Program-made: the position numbers and the translations under genes
Assembly: GCF_002217755.1 (NCBI RefSeq)
Contig: NZ_BCFL01000018.1
Location: 186,001-250,000 of the forward strand
Source: Streptomyces hyaluromycini
GTDB lineage: Bacteria; Actinomycetota; Actinomycetes; Streptomycetales; Streptomycetaceae
Reading direction: 5' to 3'
Length of the DNA: 64,000 nt
Notes under the pieces: generated by a model
Database searches by the model: none
What the model was told of the DNA's origin: nothing
Seen by the model: the letters and a program-made list of their open reading frames with translations, nothing else
In this document: in pieces, positions 8,552 to 16,702 of the stretch
Layout: each line of letters begins with the position of its first letter
Numbering within the stretch: position 1 is the stretch's first letter

Positions 8552-9418
8552 TCAGCGGTTCTGCGGGGTGCGCGAGCTGTGGTGGCTCTGCTGGCGGCCG
8601 ACGCGGGGCTGCGGGCGGCGACTCGGGTGGTGGCCGACCTCGCCGGCCGGCACGCCCGGCTTGTGCTCCACGCGGAGCCGGTCGGGCTTGCCCGTGACCA
8701 TCAGCGGGTCGAAGATCACCACAACCGCGGCGAGGCAGAGGAAGGCCAGCGGGCCGATCAGCATGGGGGCGAGCAGGGAGGCGGGCGAGTCGCCCGGGGA
8801 CGTCACGCCGGCGCTGTGCAGGTGGACGGTGAGGGCGGCCATGCCGGTGTAGTGCATGCCGCTGACGGCGAGTCCCATGACGAGGCTCGCGCCGACGCTC
8901 CACAGGAAGCCACGGACCTGCCCGGCCGCCCACAGGGCCGAGGTGGCGGCCACGACCCCTATCAGGACCGACCCGGCCACCGTGAACGTGTTGTACTCCA
9001 GCGTTCCGTTGAGGCGCAGGCCGGCCATGCCGAGGTAGTGCATCGAGGCGATGCCCAGACCGGTGATGGTGCCGCCCGTGAAGAGCGCGGTTCCGGTGGC
9101 GCCCCGGTAGCCGACTATGAAGATCCCGACGCTCACCATGACGATGGCGAGTCCGAGGCTCGCATAGGTGAGGGGCTTGTCGTAGTGGATCGGCGTCTCC
9201 TTGACGCTGAACCCCATCATGGCGACGAAGTGCATGGTCCATATGCCGGAGCCGATCGCCGCGGAGCCCAGGGCGAGCCAGGCGGGCCGCCAGGAGTGGG
9301 CCACCAGCATCGCCCGGGTCGTGCAGCGCAGCCCGAGGGCGCCACCGAGGCAGGCCATCAGATAGGCCACCAGCGGGGTGACGACCCCATAGCTGAATCC
9401 GTCGACCGTGCCCTGCAT
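8552..9418 (-). CDS. MHYT-domain integral membrane sensor
   Basis: A 288-residue protein with seven predicted transmembrane helices. It shows the repeated MHYT-type motifs at helix ends: [18 protein letters not shown] and MHYTGMAAL. These Met/His-rich motifs are thought to bind copper and to sense oxygen, CO or NO. There is no GGDEF, EAL or kinase output domain; the C-terminus is a short hydrophilic tail rich in Arg, Ser and His. The ATG at 9418 places the protein start just before the first helix. An upstream ATG at 9460 with a G-rich site is a possible alternative. It ends 10 bp from the uvrB promoter. Confidence 0.85.
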   Translation of the reverse strand: MQGTVDGFSYGVVTPLVAYLMACLGGALGLRCTTRAMLVAHSWRPAWLALGSAAIGSGIWTMHFVAMMGFSVKETPIHYDKPLTYASLGLAIVMVSVGIFIVGYRGATGTALFTGGTITGLGIASMHYLGMAGLRLNGTLEYNTFTVAGSVLIGVVAATSALWAAGQVRGFLWSVGASLVMGLAVSGMHYTGMAALTVHLHSAGVTSPGDSPASLLAPMLIGPLAFLCLAAVVVIFDPLMVTGKPDRLRVEHKPGVPAGEVGHHPSRRPQPRVGRQQSHHSSRTPQNR

Positions 9419-9560
9419 GCGCGGCTGCCCTTCACCCTTTGCGTCCCGGAATATGTGCAATGCGCCCCCGTCCCAGGACCGCCCGAGCGGTCAGGGTTGA
9501 CGCAGAGAGTATGACCCGCGCCGGAATGGTCGAACGATTTTCCGGCAAAGAAACACGCCC

Positions 9561-9580
9561 TTGCCGCAGTTGTGCGGCAA
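9561..9580. promoter_or_regulatory. Perfect 8-bp-arm palindrome in a divergent promoter region
   Basis: TTGCCGCA-GTTG-TGCGGCAA lies in the middle of the 277-bp gap between the leftward MHYT gene and the rightward glycerophosphodiesterase gene. Its position between two divergent genes suggests an operator rather than a terminator. No regulator can be named. Confidence 0.45.
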
Positions 9581-9695
9581 CAGTGAGCGGCCTTGGGCAA
9601 CTCCATTCAATCTGTGGCCATCCCGTACCCGACCGTCGTTGACTCACTGCTGTCACTCTTGTGCTGTCCGTAGTCGATCGACGCGAGGAGTACGC

Positions 9696-10565
9696 ATGCA
9701 CGCGCGCGCAGTCGCCGCCACGGCCACCGCGCTGCTGGGAGCGGCCGCCCTCTTGAGCCCCGTCCCCGCGGCCCGGGCCGGCGACGCCGCCGAGCCCACG
9801 GTGCTGGCGCACCGGGGTGCCTCCGCCTACGCCCCGGAGAACACGCAGGCCGCCATCGACAAGGCGGCCGCACTGGGCTTCACCTGGGTCGAGAACGACG
9901 TCCAACGCACCAAGGACGGCCGGCTCGTCGTCATCCACGACGACAGTCTCCAGCGCACCACCGACGTCGAACAGGTCTTTCCCGGCCGGGCGCCCTGGAA
10001 AGTGAAGGACTTCACCGCGGCCGAGATCGCCCGGCTGGACGCGGGCAGCTGGTTCTCCCGTTCGTACACGGGCACGCGTGTGCCGACGCTGGCGCAGTAC
10101 ATGCGCCGGGTCGAGCACAACCACGAGAAGCTGCTCCTGGAGATCAAGAACCCGGAGCTGTACCCCGGCATCGAGCAGCAGATCCTCAAGCTGCTGGGCA
10201 ACGAGGGCTGGCTGGACCGCCGGCACCTGGGCCGGCTCGTCGTCCAGAGCTTCAGCGCGGACAGCCTGCGCATCGTGCACGGTCTCAGGCCCGACGTGAC
10301 GACCGGCTACCTCGGCACCCCGTCCGTGGCGTCCCTGCACCGGTACGCGGGCTTCGCCGACCTGGTCAACCCCTCGGTGGACTCGATCTCCGCCGGCTAT
10401 GTGAACACCGTGCACTCGGTCGACGGACCGCACGGCAGGCGGCTGCGCGTCTTCACCTGGACGGTGAACGACGCGGTCACCACCTGGAAGGCCGTCGGCT
10501 ACGGCGTGGACGGCATCATCACCAACAGACCCGACGTGGTGCGGGCCGCGCTGCGGGCGAGCTGA
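9696..10565 (+). CDS. glpQ: Secreted glycerophosphodiester phosphodiesterase
   Basis: A 289-residue protein with a Sec signal peptide (MHARAVAATATALLGAAALL, cleavage after about ARA at residues 26-28). The GDPD fold follows: HRGAS with the catalytic His-Arg, ENT and END for metal binding, the second catalytic His in VVIHDDSLQRTTD, LLLEIKNPE, and the closing VDGIITNRPD. The enzyme splits glycerophosphodiesters from phospholipids or teichoic acid into glycerol-3-phosphate and an alcohol. The ATG has a GAGGAG site. Homologues in Streptomyces belong to the PhoP phosphate-starvation regulon. The short TCACT direct repeats at 9645-9660 could be a degenerate PHO box, which is inference. Confidence 0.92.
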   Translation: MHARAVAATATALLGAAALLSPVPAARAGDAAEPTVLAHRGASAYAPENTQAAIDKAAALGFTWVENDVQRTKDGRLVVIHDDSLQRTTDVEQVFPGRAPWKVKDFTAAEIARLDAGSWFSRSYTGTRVPTLAQYMRRVEHNHEKLLLEIKNPELYPGIEQQILKLLGNEGWLDRRHLGRLVVQSFSADSLRIVHGLRPDVTTGYLGTPSVASLHRYAGFADLVNPSVDSISAGYVNTVHSVDGPHGRRLRVFTWTVNDAVTTWKAVGYGVDGIITNRPDVVRAALRAS

Positions 10566-10585
10566 GCACGGCCGGGCGGCGGGCG

Positions 10586-10608
10586 TTGTCAGTGGCGGGC
10601 CCTACGGT
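10586..10608 (+). promoter_or_regulatory. PafBC/RecA-NDp-type DNA-damage promoter of ogt
   Basis: TTGTCAGTG, 8 bases, TACGGT: a full consensus match. The -10 box is followed by exactly 7 bases and then the ogt ATG, the same geometry and the same -10 sequence as uvrB. Confidence 0.88.
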
Positions 10609-10615
10609 GGGACAC

Positions 10616-11170
10616 ATGGACAGCGAAGGGCAGTACGGGCAGCGGGTGGTGTGGGCCGTCGTGGGCACCGACATCGGTCCGCTGCTGCTCGCGGCGACCG
10701 GCAGCGGCCTGGTCAACGTGGTGTTCCATGCCACCGACGCGGTACGGGAGCGGACGGTGGAGCGGCTGGCGGCCCGGCTGGGCACCGAGCCCGTCGAGGA
10801 TCCCGCGGACCCGGTGCTGGCCGAGGCGATAACCCAGCTGCGGGCGTACTTCGCGGGCCGGCGGCAGGACTTCGACCTGCCGCTGGACTGGTCGCTGATC
10901 TCCGGCTTCAACCGGCAGGTGCTGCGCGAACTGGCCGCCGGTGTGCCGTACGGCACGGTGGTCGGGTACGGCGATCTGGCGGGGCGGGTCGGGCAGCCCG
11001 GCGGGGCGCAGGCGGTGGGCGCGGCGATGGGCGCCAATCCGCTTCCGGTCGTCGTGCCCTGTCACCGGGTGGTGGAGAGCGACGGCGGGATCGGCGGGTT
11101 CGGGGGCGGGCTGGAGACCAAGCGGAAGCTGCTCGCCCTGGAGGGTGTGCTGCCCGAGCCACTGTTCTGA
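10616..11170 (+). CDS. ogt: Methylated-DNA--[protein]-cysteine S-methyltransferase
   Basis: A 184-residue suicide DNA-repair enzyme that transfers O6-alkyl groups from guanine to its own cysteine. The acceptor Cys is residue 149 in the signature PVVVPCHRVV. The DNA-binding helix-turn-helix region precedes it (VPYGTVVGYGDLAGRVG) and the closing loop GGFGGGLETKRKLLALEG follows. The ATG at 10616 is preferred over an upstream TTG at 10586 because that TTG lies inside the promoter motif. There is no Ada-type regulatory domain, so control presumably comes from the DNA-damage promoter directly upstream. Confidence 0.96.
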   Translation: MDSEGQYGQRVVWAVVGTDIGPLLLAATGSGLVNVVFHATDAVRERTVERLAARLGTEPVEDPADPVLAEAITQLRAYFAGRRQDFDLPLDWSLISGFNRQVLRELAAGVPYGTVVGYGDLAGRVGQPGGAQAVGAAMGANPLPVVVPCHRVVESDGGIGGFGGGLETKRKLLALEGVLPEPLF

Positions 11171-11191
11171 GGCACGCTCCCCGAGCCCGGT

Positions 11192-11208
11192 CGGGCGGTC
11201 CCCGCCCG
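11192..11208. terminator. Bidirectional hairpin between ogt and the VOC gene
   Basis: CGGGCGG-TCC-CCGCCCG sits in the 43-bp gap between two convergent genes and could end transcription from both sides. There is no U-tract. Confidence 0.5.
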
Positions 11209-11213
11209 CTCGG

Positions 11214-11642
11214 TCAGTCGTAGTGCCGCGCCTCGATGACGTTGCCGTCGGGATCCCGGAAGTAGAAGTTGCGCGGGGCCTTGCCGCGGGCGCCGAACGA
11301 GTCGTGTCCGATGTCGGTCATGGGGACGGCGTGCTCGGTGAGGCGGGCGCGCAGGGCGCCGAAGGCGTCGGAGGACAGGGACAGACAGACATGGTTCACG
11401 GGGTGGCCCGCGCTGTCGGCGGCGCCGTGAAGTGCGGGCATGCGCTCGGCGAGGGTGAGCGGCGCGAGGTCGATGATGGTCTCCTCGTTGACCCGCACGG
11501 AGGGGAAGGGCACCTCTCCCGCGGTGAACTCGGCGATCCGCAGCGGCTCCAGGCCGAGCATCCGCTCGTAGAAGCCGGCCGCGACGGCCGGATCGGCGAC
11601 CCAGAGGACGACGTGGTCCAGACGTACCGGGTGATTCGTCAT
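11214..11642 (-). CDS. VOC (glyoxalase/bleomycin-resistance) family protein
   Basis: A 142-residue protein made of two beta-alpha-beta-beta-beta modules. The metal-binding positions of the vicinal oxygen chelate fold are recognisable: His in LDHVVLWV, Glu in NEETIIDLA, His in VNHVCLSL, and Glu in DPDGNVIEARHYD. These enzymes use a divalent metal to act on lactoylglutathione-like, aromatic or antibiotic substrates, and nothing here fixes which. The ATG at 11642 has only a weak G-rich site. It converges on ogt across a hairpin. Confidence 0.88.
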   Translation of the reverse strand: MTNHPVRLDHVVLWVADPAVAAGFYERMLGLEPLRIAEFTAGEVPFPSVRVNEETIIDLAPLTLAERMPALHGAADSAGHPVNHVCLSLSSDAFGALRARLTEHAVPMTDIGHDSFGARGKAPRNFYFRDPDGNVIEARHYD

Positions 11643-11739
11643 GTCGCCCAGGCTGGTGGCGTCCCCCACAGGCCGCAAGCGTTTAGCCGGGTGCGGCCCC
11701 CGCCAGAGATGAGGGAAGACCGACGGACAGGAGGCAGGC

Positions 11740-12648
11740 ATGGTGCTGGTGGTGTCTGAAAAGGTCAGGGAGGCGCTCGACGCGGGTCGTGCGGTGGTCG
11801 CCCTGGAGTCCACGATCATCGCGCACGGGCTGCCGCGCCCGCGGAACCTCCAGGTGGCGCTGGAGCTGGAGGACACGGTACGGCGGTCGGGCGCGGTACC
11901 CGCGACCATCGCCGTGCTGGACGGGCGGCCCCATGTCGGCCTGGACAAGGAGCAGTTGGAGCGGATCGCCAACGAGGACGGGATCCGCAAGCTGAGCCAC
12001 CGCGACCTGCCGCTCGCCGTGGCGGCGGGGGCGAGCGGGGCGACCACCGTGTCGGCGACGGCGCAGCTGGCGGCACTCGCCGGCCTCCGGGTGTTCGCGA
12101 CGGGCGGTCTCGGCGGGGTGCACCGCGAATGGACGGCGACCCAGGACGAGTCCGCCGACCTGGGCCTGCTGGCACGTACCCGGATCACGGTGGTGTGCGC
12201 GGGCGTGAAGTCGATCCTGGACGTGCCGGCCACCCTCCAGCGACTGGAGACCCTGGGCGTGGCCGTCGCCGGATACGGCACCGAACGCTTCCCCGGCTTC
12301 TACCTGTCCGACTCCGGGTATCCGGTGGACTGGACGCTTCAGACCCCGGAGCAGGTCGCGGACGTCATGCGGGCGCAGGACGCGCTCGACGCGGCGGACA
12401 CGGCGCTGATCGTCGCCAACCCCGTCCCGGAGACGGAGCAGCTCGACCCCGCGCTGCACGCGCGCGTGCTCGCCGACGCGCTGCAGGCGTGCGACGCGGA
12501 AGGGATCACCGGTCAGGCGGTCACACCGTTCCTGCTCGGCTATCTGGTCCGGCACACGGACGGCGCCTCGCTGGAGGCCAACCTGGCGGCCGTGCGCGGC
12601 AATGTCCGGCTGGCGGCGCGGATCGCCTCCGCGTGGGCCCGGGGGTGA
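11740..12648 (+). CDS. psuG: Pseudouridine-5'-phosphate glycosidase
   Basis: A 302-residue protein of the IndA/YeiN family. Signature segments are ALESTIIAHGLPRPRN at the N-terminus, ATVSATAQLA-type metal/phosphate loops (TTVSATAQLAALAG), FATGGLGGVHRE, VVCAGVKSILDVPATLQRLET and GYGTERFPGFY. The enzyme reversibly cleaves pseudouridine 5'-phosphate into uracil and ribose 5-phosphate, using Mn2+. The ATG follows a consensus AGGAGG. The stop overlaps the start of the next gene by 4 bases (GTGA), giving translational coupling to the sugar kinase that would supply its substrate. Confidence 0.95.
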   Translation: MVLVVSEKVREALDAGRAVVALESTIIAHGLPRPRNLQVALELEDTVRRSGAVPATIAVLDGRPHVGLDKEQLERIANEDGIRKLSHRDLPLAVAAGASGATTVSATAQLAALAGLRVFATGGLGGVHREWTATQDESADLGLLARTRITVVCAGVKSILDVPATLQRLETLGVAVAGYGTERFPGFYLSDSGYPVDWTLQTPEQVADVMRAQDALDAADTALIVANPVPETEQLDPALHARVLADALQACDAEGITGQAVTPFLLGYLVRHTDGASLEANLAAVRGNVRLAARIASAWARG

Positions 12649-13703
12649 CGACCGAGCGGGAGGCACGGCGGGGCGATGCCGCGGCAGCGGGCGCGGAGGG
12701 GACGCCCGGCCGGGAGGCGACGCCGCCCGGGAAACGGGCGCCGGACTGGGACGAAGCACTGGACGGGGACGGGGTACCGGACGGAGGCGGGGCGCCCGGC
12801 CGGGGCGGGGCGCTGCTGGTTGTCGGGGACGTCGTCACCGACGTCGTCGCGCGGTACCGGGGACCGCTCGCGGCCGGCACCGACACGGGCGCGGCGATCC
12901 GGACCCTGCCCGGCGGGGCGGGCGCCAATGTGGCCTGCTGGGCCGCCCACACGGGCTGTGCGGACGTACGGCTGCTGGGGCGGGTGGGCGCGGACGCGGC
13001 GCAGTGGCACGAGCGGGAGCTGGTCGCCGCCGGGGTGCGGCCCCGGCTCGTGGTGGACCCGGAGGCGGCGACGGGGACGGTGATCTGTCTGGTCGACAAC
13101 GGTGCCTCGGCCGAGCGCACCTTCCTCACGGACAGCGGGGCGTCCCTGCGACTGGAGCCCGCCGACTGGTCGGACGCGCTGCTCGACGGGGTGGCCCGGC
13201 TGCATCTCTCCGGCTATCTGCTGTTCTCCGAACCGAGCCGGGCGCTGGTGGCGGTGGCGCTGGCGGCGGCACGCGCGCGTGGCGTGCCGGTGAGCCTGGA
13301 CCCGGCGTCGGCCGGGTTTCTCGTGGCACTGGGCGTGGACCGCTTTCTGGAGCTCGTCGAGGGGGTGGACGTCCTGCTGCCGAGCCGGGACGAGGCCTGT
13401 CTGCTGACGGGGCTGCCCGATCCGGCGGACGCCGCGGCCAAGCTGAGCCGCCAGGTACCGCTGGTCGTGGCCAAGGCGGGGGCGGACGGCGCGCTGGTGG
13501 CCCGGTCGGGCGGCGTCCTGGCACGCGTCCCGGCCGCACCGGCGACGCCCCGGGACACCACGGGCGCCGGTGACGCCTTCACCGGGGCGTTCCTCGCCGC
13601 GCTGGTCGCCGGCGCGGACGCTCGGGAGGCGGCGGCGCGGGGCTGCCGGGCGGGCGCACGGGCAGTGGAACGCGTGGGCGCGAGACCGCCCGCCCGCGAC
13701 TGA
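12645..13703 (+). CDS. psuK: PfkB family carbohydrate kinase, probable pseudouridine kinase
   Basis: A 352-residue ribokinase-fold protein. The first 55 residues are charged and low-complexity (EREARRGDAAAAGAEGTPG) and probably disordered. The kinase core begins at LLVVGDVVTDVVARY. The GG motif is LPGGAGANVACWAAHTG. The catalytic anion-hole and base are in DTTGAGDAFTGAFLAAL, near residue 310. The GTG at 12645 overlaps the psuG stop, so the two form a pseudouridine salvage operon: PsuK phosphorylates pseudouridine and PsuG splits the product. The substrate is inferred from the pairing; other nucleosides or sugars are possible. Confidence 0.88.
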   Translation: MTTEREARRGDAAAAGAEGTPGREATPPGKRAPDWDEALDGDGVPDGGGAPGRGGALLVVGDVVTDVVARYRGPLAAGTDTGAAIRTLPGGAGANVACWAAHTGCADVRLLGRVGADAAQWHERELVAAGVRPRLVVDPEAATGTVICLVDNGASAERTFLTDSGASLRLEPADWSDALLDGVARLHLSGYLLFSEPSRALVAVALAAARARGVPVSLDPASAGFLVALGVDRFLELVEGVDVLLPSRDEACLLTGLPDPADAAAKLSRQVPLVVAKAGADGALVARSGGVLARVPAAPATPRDTTGAGDAFTGAFLAALVAGADAREAAARGCRAGARAVERVGARPPARD

Positions 13704-13752
13704 CCACGCCTCGCCGGGAATGGGCCCCGCTGATCACGGCACCCCGCCGAAG

Positions 13753-13885
13753 CCGACGCAACCGACCACAGCGGCCCCGCCCGAAGCCGACGCGACCGAT
13801 CGCAGCGCCCCGCCAGGAGTCAGCGCGACCGATCGCAGCGCCCCGCCAGGAGCCGACGCGACGGCCCACAGCACCCCGCCCGGAG
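13753..13885. repeat. 33-bp tandem repeat array (four units)
   Basis: Four imperfect units (34, 33, 33 and 33 bp) with the core CGACCGATCGCAGCGCCCC fill the space between the convergent psuK and methyltransferase genes. Units 2 and 3 differ at only a few positions. No convincing gene covers the array, although one rightward frame reads the repeat as ATDRSAPPG. The rest of the 224-bp gap holds nothing else that I recognise. Confidence 0.85.
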
Positions 13886-13927
13886 CGTGCGGCACCGACG
13901 ACGGCACCGCGCCAGGCATCGGCGGGC

Positions 13928-14722
13928 CTACGCCTTGCGGCCCCATGCCGAGATCATCGGGGCGGTGGCGAGGTCCATGGTGCCCGTCGCCACGTTCGCC
14001 AGATGCCGGTCGATGTCCTCGTCGGTGGCCAGGCCGGCCGTGACGAGCCGGTCGCGGATCTGCCGGACGGTGGCCATCTCCAGGGCGGTGCAGGCGGGCG
14101 AGGCGACGGGGAAGTAGGCGTCGGCCTCCACCTGGTGCAGCCCGGCCTCGCGGAGCAGCCGCGGGAGCTTGCGGCCGTACGACAGGTCGGCGCCTCGTTC
14201 GGCGAGGAGCTTGCGGAAGCCCTGGCGCAGGCGGTTGGCGAGCTGCTGCTCGGGGCCGTACTCGTAGGGGCAGGTCAGAGGCTGGAGGGCAGGGTCGGCG
14301 TCCTCGATGAGGAGATGTCCGCCGGGACGCAGTGCCTTGATCATGGAGCGCAACGCCCTTTCCCGGTCCGGCACATGGACCAGGACGAGCCGGGCGTGCA
14401 CCAGGTCGAAGCCCTCCCCCGGCGGCTCCTCGGCGCCGACGTCGTGGGTGCGGACCTCGACCGGCGCACGGGCGGCCGCGGCGAGCAGCGAGGTGTCGAT
14501 GTCCGTGGCGACGACCTGACCGGTCGGCCCGACCTTCTCGGCCAGCCAGGACACCACAGAGGTGCCGCCGGCCCCGACCTCCCAGCAGCGCCGGCCCGCT
14601 CCGAGACCGAGTGCCTCAAGGTGGCGGAAGGTGGTCGGGTCGAAGAGGCTCGCGAAGGCGTCGAAGCGCTGTGCGGCCTCGCTCTGGCGGTTGTCGAGGA
14701 GATATCCGTCGGCCTGTGTCAT
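13928..14722 (-). CDS. Class I SAM-dependent methyltransferase
   Basis: A 264-residue protein. The Rossmann-fold glycine motif is CWEVGAGGTSVVSWLAE (around residues 46-62). The acidic ribose-binding residue follows in VVATDIDTSLLAAAA, motif II is HDVGAEEPPGEGFDLVHARLVLVHV, and motif III is LRPGGHLLIEDADP. The C-terminal helical cap (LLAERGADLSYGRKLPRLLREAGL) is like those of small-molecule methyltransferases. The substrate cannot be told. The ATG at 14722 has only a weak ribosome site, but the conserved region starts close to it. Confidence 0.88.
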   Translation of the reverse strand: MTQADGYLLDNRQSEAAQRFDAFASLFDPTTFRHLEALGLGAGRRCWEVGAGGTSVVSWLAEKVGPTGQVVATDIDTSLLAAAARAPVEVRTHDVGAEEPPGEGFDLVHARLVLVHVPDRERALRSMIKALRPGGHLLIEDADPALQPLTCPYEYGPEQQLANRLRQGFRKLLAERGADLSYGRKLPRLLREAGLHQVEADAYFPVASPACTALEMATVRQIRDRLVTAGLATDEDIDRHLANVATGTMDLATAPMISAWGRKA

Positions 14723-14863
14723 GAGGGCGATGATCCCAGTTGCCCGGCTTGTCCGCGGCGGCCGACGCTCCGCTGCGGCGGGCGTGCCGTCGGCGGACAC
14801 GGGGAACCCGGATGACTCCGACAACTCGCGGTCGACCGGCGGGAACCCGGGTCGGGTATCCGG

Positions 14864-14882
14864 TTGTCCGCAGTTGTCCACA
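14864..14882 (+). promoter_or_regulatory. Pair of adjacent DnaA boxes
   Basis: TTGTCCGCA and TTGTCCACA stand in direct repeat, one base apart, in the 280-bp divergent gap between the methyltransferase gene and corA. TTGTCCACA is the preferred Streptomyces DnaA box. Nearby, GGCGGGAACC occurs twice (about 14838 and 14883), flanking the pair. This is far too small for an origin and is more likely a DnaA-titration or transcriptional site. Confidence 0.45.
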
Positions 14883-15002
14883 GGCGGGAACCAACCGGAA
14901 CTCGCCGTTCCCACAGGCTTACCCGTGTCTCACACCGGGCTGGCAGACTTGCCGGGCAAGACGGGAAGCGCTGCACGAGTGGATCCACGCAAGGAGATCC
15001 GG

Positions 15003-16130
15003 ATGACGATGGCAGGGAATCTGCGGAAGGTCACGGGGCTGGGCAGGGCCGGCGGCCTGCGCAGGGTGGCGCGGCTGGCCCGACGGCTGCCCCGCGTCGA
15101 CCTGAACCATCACGCACGGTCTCCACTGGGCTCCTCGGTGGTCAACTGCGTGACGTACCAGGACGGGGTGCGGGTCCCGGAGTGCAGCGATCTGTTCTCC
15201 GCCGTGGAACGGGTCCGCAAGAAGGGCGAGGGGTTCGTCTGGCTGGGGCTGCACGAACCGACGGACAGCGAGTTCGCGGGCATCGCCGACCTGTTCGACC
15301 TGCACCCGCTGGCCGTGGAGGACGCGGTCGAGGCCCATCAGCGCCCGAAGGTGGAGCGGTACGGCGAGACGCTGTTCGCGGTGTTCAAGACGGTCTGCTA
15401 CGTCGAGCACGAGAAGCTGACGGCGACCAGCGAGGTGGTCGACACCGGCGAGATCATGGTGTTCGTCGGCGAGGACTTCGTGATCACGGTACGGCACGGC
15501 CGGCACGGCTCGCTGGGGCCGCTGCGCGAGGAGCTGGAGGCCACGCCGCACCAGCTCGCCAAGGGGCCGGCGGCGGTTCTGCACGCGATCGCGGACCATG
15601 TGGTCGACGACTATCTGAGCGTCACGGACTCGGTGCAGGGCGATATCGACCAGGTCGAGGCGGACGTGTTCGCGGAGAACGGCGCACGGGCCGACCCGGG
15701 CCGGATCTACCAGATGAAACGTGAACTGCTGGAACTGAAGCGGGCGGTGGTGCCGCTCGCCAGGCCGATGGAGGAGCTGACCACCCGGCCGATACGGGTG
15801 ATCGACCCGGAGATACAGGCCTACTTCAGGGATGTGCTCGACCATCTGATGCGGGCGAAGGAACAGATCGCAGCCTTCGACGAGTTGCTCAACTCCATTC
15901 TCCAGGCGCATCTGGCGCAGGTGACGGTCGCCCAGAACGAGGACATGCGGAAGATCACGGCCTGGGCGGCGGTGATCGCCGTGCCGACGATGGTGTGCGG
16001 CGTGTACGGCATGAACTTCGATCACATGCCGGAGCTGCACTGGCGGTTCGGCTACCCGCTCGTCATCGGCGTCATATCCGTGGCATGTCTGGTGCTGTAC
16101 CGGGGCTTCAGGCGCAACGGCTGGCTCTGA
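15003..16130 (+). CDS. corA: CorA family magnesium/cobalt transporter
   Basis: A 375-residue protein. The large cytoplasmic N-terminal domain and long stalk helix (residues about 40-310) are followed by two transmembrane helices. The selectivity signature is YGMNF, in GVYGMNFDHMPELHWRFGYP, between the helices. The first 35 residues are very basic (LRRVARLARRLPRV), which is not usual for the family. The ATG has AAGGAG 6 bases upstream. CorA forms a homopentameric channel that lets Mg2+ enter the cell. No magnesium riboswitch is evident in the leader. Confidence 0.95.
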   Translation: MTMAGNLRKVTGLGRAGGLRRVARLARRLPRVDLNHHARSPLGSSVVNCVTYQDGVRVPECSDLFSAVERVRKKGEGFVWLGLHEPTDSEFAGIADLFDLHPLAVEDAVEAHQRPKVERYGETLFAVFKTVCYVEHEKLTATSEVVDTGEIMVFVGEDFVITVRHGRHGSLGPLREELEATPHQLAKGPAAVLHAIADHVVDDYLSVTDSVQGDIDQVEADVFAENGARADPGRIYQMKRELLELKRAVVPLARPMEELTTRPIRVIDPEIQAYFRDVLDHLMRAKEQIAAFDELLNSILQAHLAQVTVAQNEDMRKITAWAAVIAVPTMVCGVYGMNFDHMPELHWRFGYPLVIGVISVACLVLYRGFRRNGWL

Positions 16131-16150
16131 GCCGTTCGCCCGCGAGCGGC
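16131..16150. terminator. Bidirectional hairpin between corA and the PPOX gene
   Basis: GCCGTTCGC-CC-GCGAGCGGC (one G-U pair) fills almost the whole 23-bp gap between two convergent genes. Confidence 0.5.
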
Positions 16151-16153
16151 ACC

Positions 16154-16567
16154 TCAGGCGGAGAAGGCGACGACCCTGCGCGGCACGACCCTGATGATCA
16201 GGCGGGTCTCGTCGTCCTTCTCGGCGGGCGGGTCGATGCCGAGGTACTTGTGGGAGAGCTCGTGCGGGAGCCGCTTGTCCTCGTCCGGGAGGATCTCGGC
16301 GGTGCCGCGGATCTCGGCCGAGTGGTAGGGGTTGGCCAGGTCGAAGACCGTGAGGCTGATGCGGGGGTCACGGCGGAGATTGCGTACCTTCTGGCGGCCG
16401 CCGGTGGAGGAGAAGAGCACGGTGTCGCCCTCGCGTTTGATCCAGACCACCGAGTTGTGCGGGGCGCCGTCGGGGCCGAGGGTGGCGACGCTGGCGAAGT
16501 TCCTGGCGTCGAGGAGGGCCCGGAGCGAGTCGTCGAAGGTGACGGGAGTGATCGAGGAGGTCGGCAT
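16154..16567 (-). CDS. PPOX-class (F420/FMN-binding) oxidoreductase
   Basis: A 137-residue protein with the split beta-barrel of the pyridoxamine 5'-phosphate oxidase-like superfamily. Recognisable parts are FASVATLGPDGAPHNSVVW at the N-terminus, VLFSSTGGRQKVRNLRRDPRISLTV, which binds the cofactor phosphate or F420 tail, and AEIRGTAEIL. Actinobacterial members usually use coenzyme F420 to reduce quinones, biliverdin or other compounds, and the substrate is unknown here. A 12-bp perfect palindrome in its promoter region (16585-16596) may be a regulator site. Confidence 0.9.
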   Translation of the reverse strand: MPTSSITPVTFDDSLRALLDARNFASVATLGPDGAPHNSVVWIKREGDTVLFSSTGGRQKVRNLRRDPRISLTVFDLANPYHSAEIRGTAEILPDEDKRLPHELSHKYLGIDPPAEKDDETRLIIRVVPRRVVAFSA

Positions 16568-16584
16568 GCAGCCAGGCTACTTAG

Positions 16585-16596
16585 ATGCGCGCGCAT
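16585..16596. promoter_or_regulatory. Perfect palindrome upstream of the PPOX gene
   Basis: ATGCGCGCGCAT lies 18-29 bases upstream of the start codon and is flanked by AT-rich bases (TTAG on one side, ATAAA on the other), as in MarR- or TetR-type operators overlapping a -10 region. Confidence 0.35.
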
Positions 16597-16702
16597 ATAA
16601 AGGCGGTTTGCCGGATCGCCCCCGGGAGCCGGCCGCTGCTGACCGGTCGAGTCCGGACCGGTCGCGTCCAAGCCGGTCGCGTCCGAACCGCCGCCGGGCC
16701 GC

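Noticed and set aside
8512..8560. LexA (SOS) box upstream of uvrB
   Set aside because: No GAAC-N4-GTTC type palindrome is present; the PafBC-type promoter explains the region better.
13570..14043. Coding frame through the 33-bp repeats
   Set aside because: Starts inside psuK, has no ribosome site, and runs antisense into the methyltransferase gene.
14864..14882. Replication origin
   Set aside because: Only two DnaA boxes and no dnaA/dnaN/parAB context; oriC of Streptomyces has about 19 boxes.
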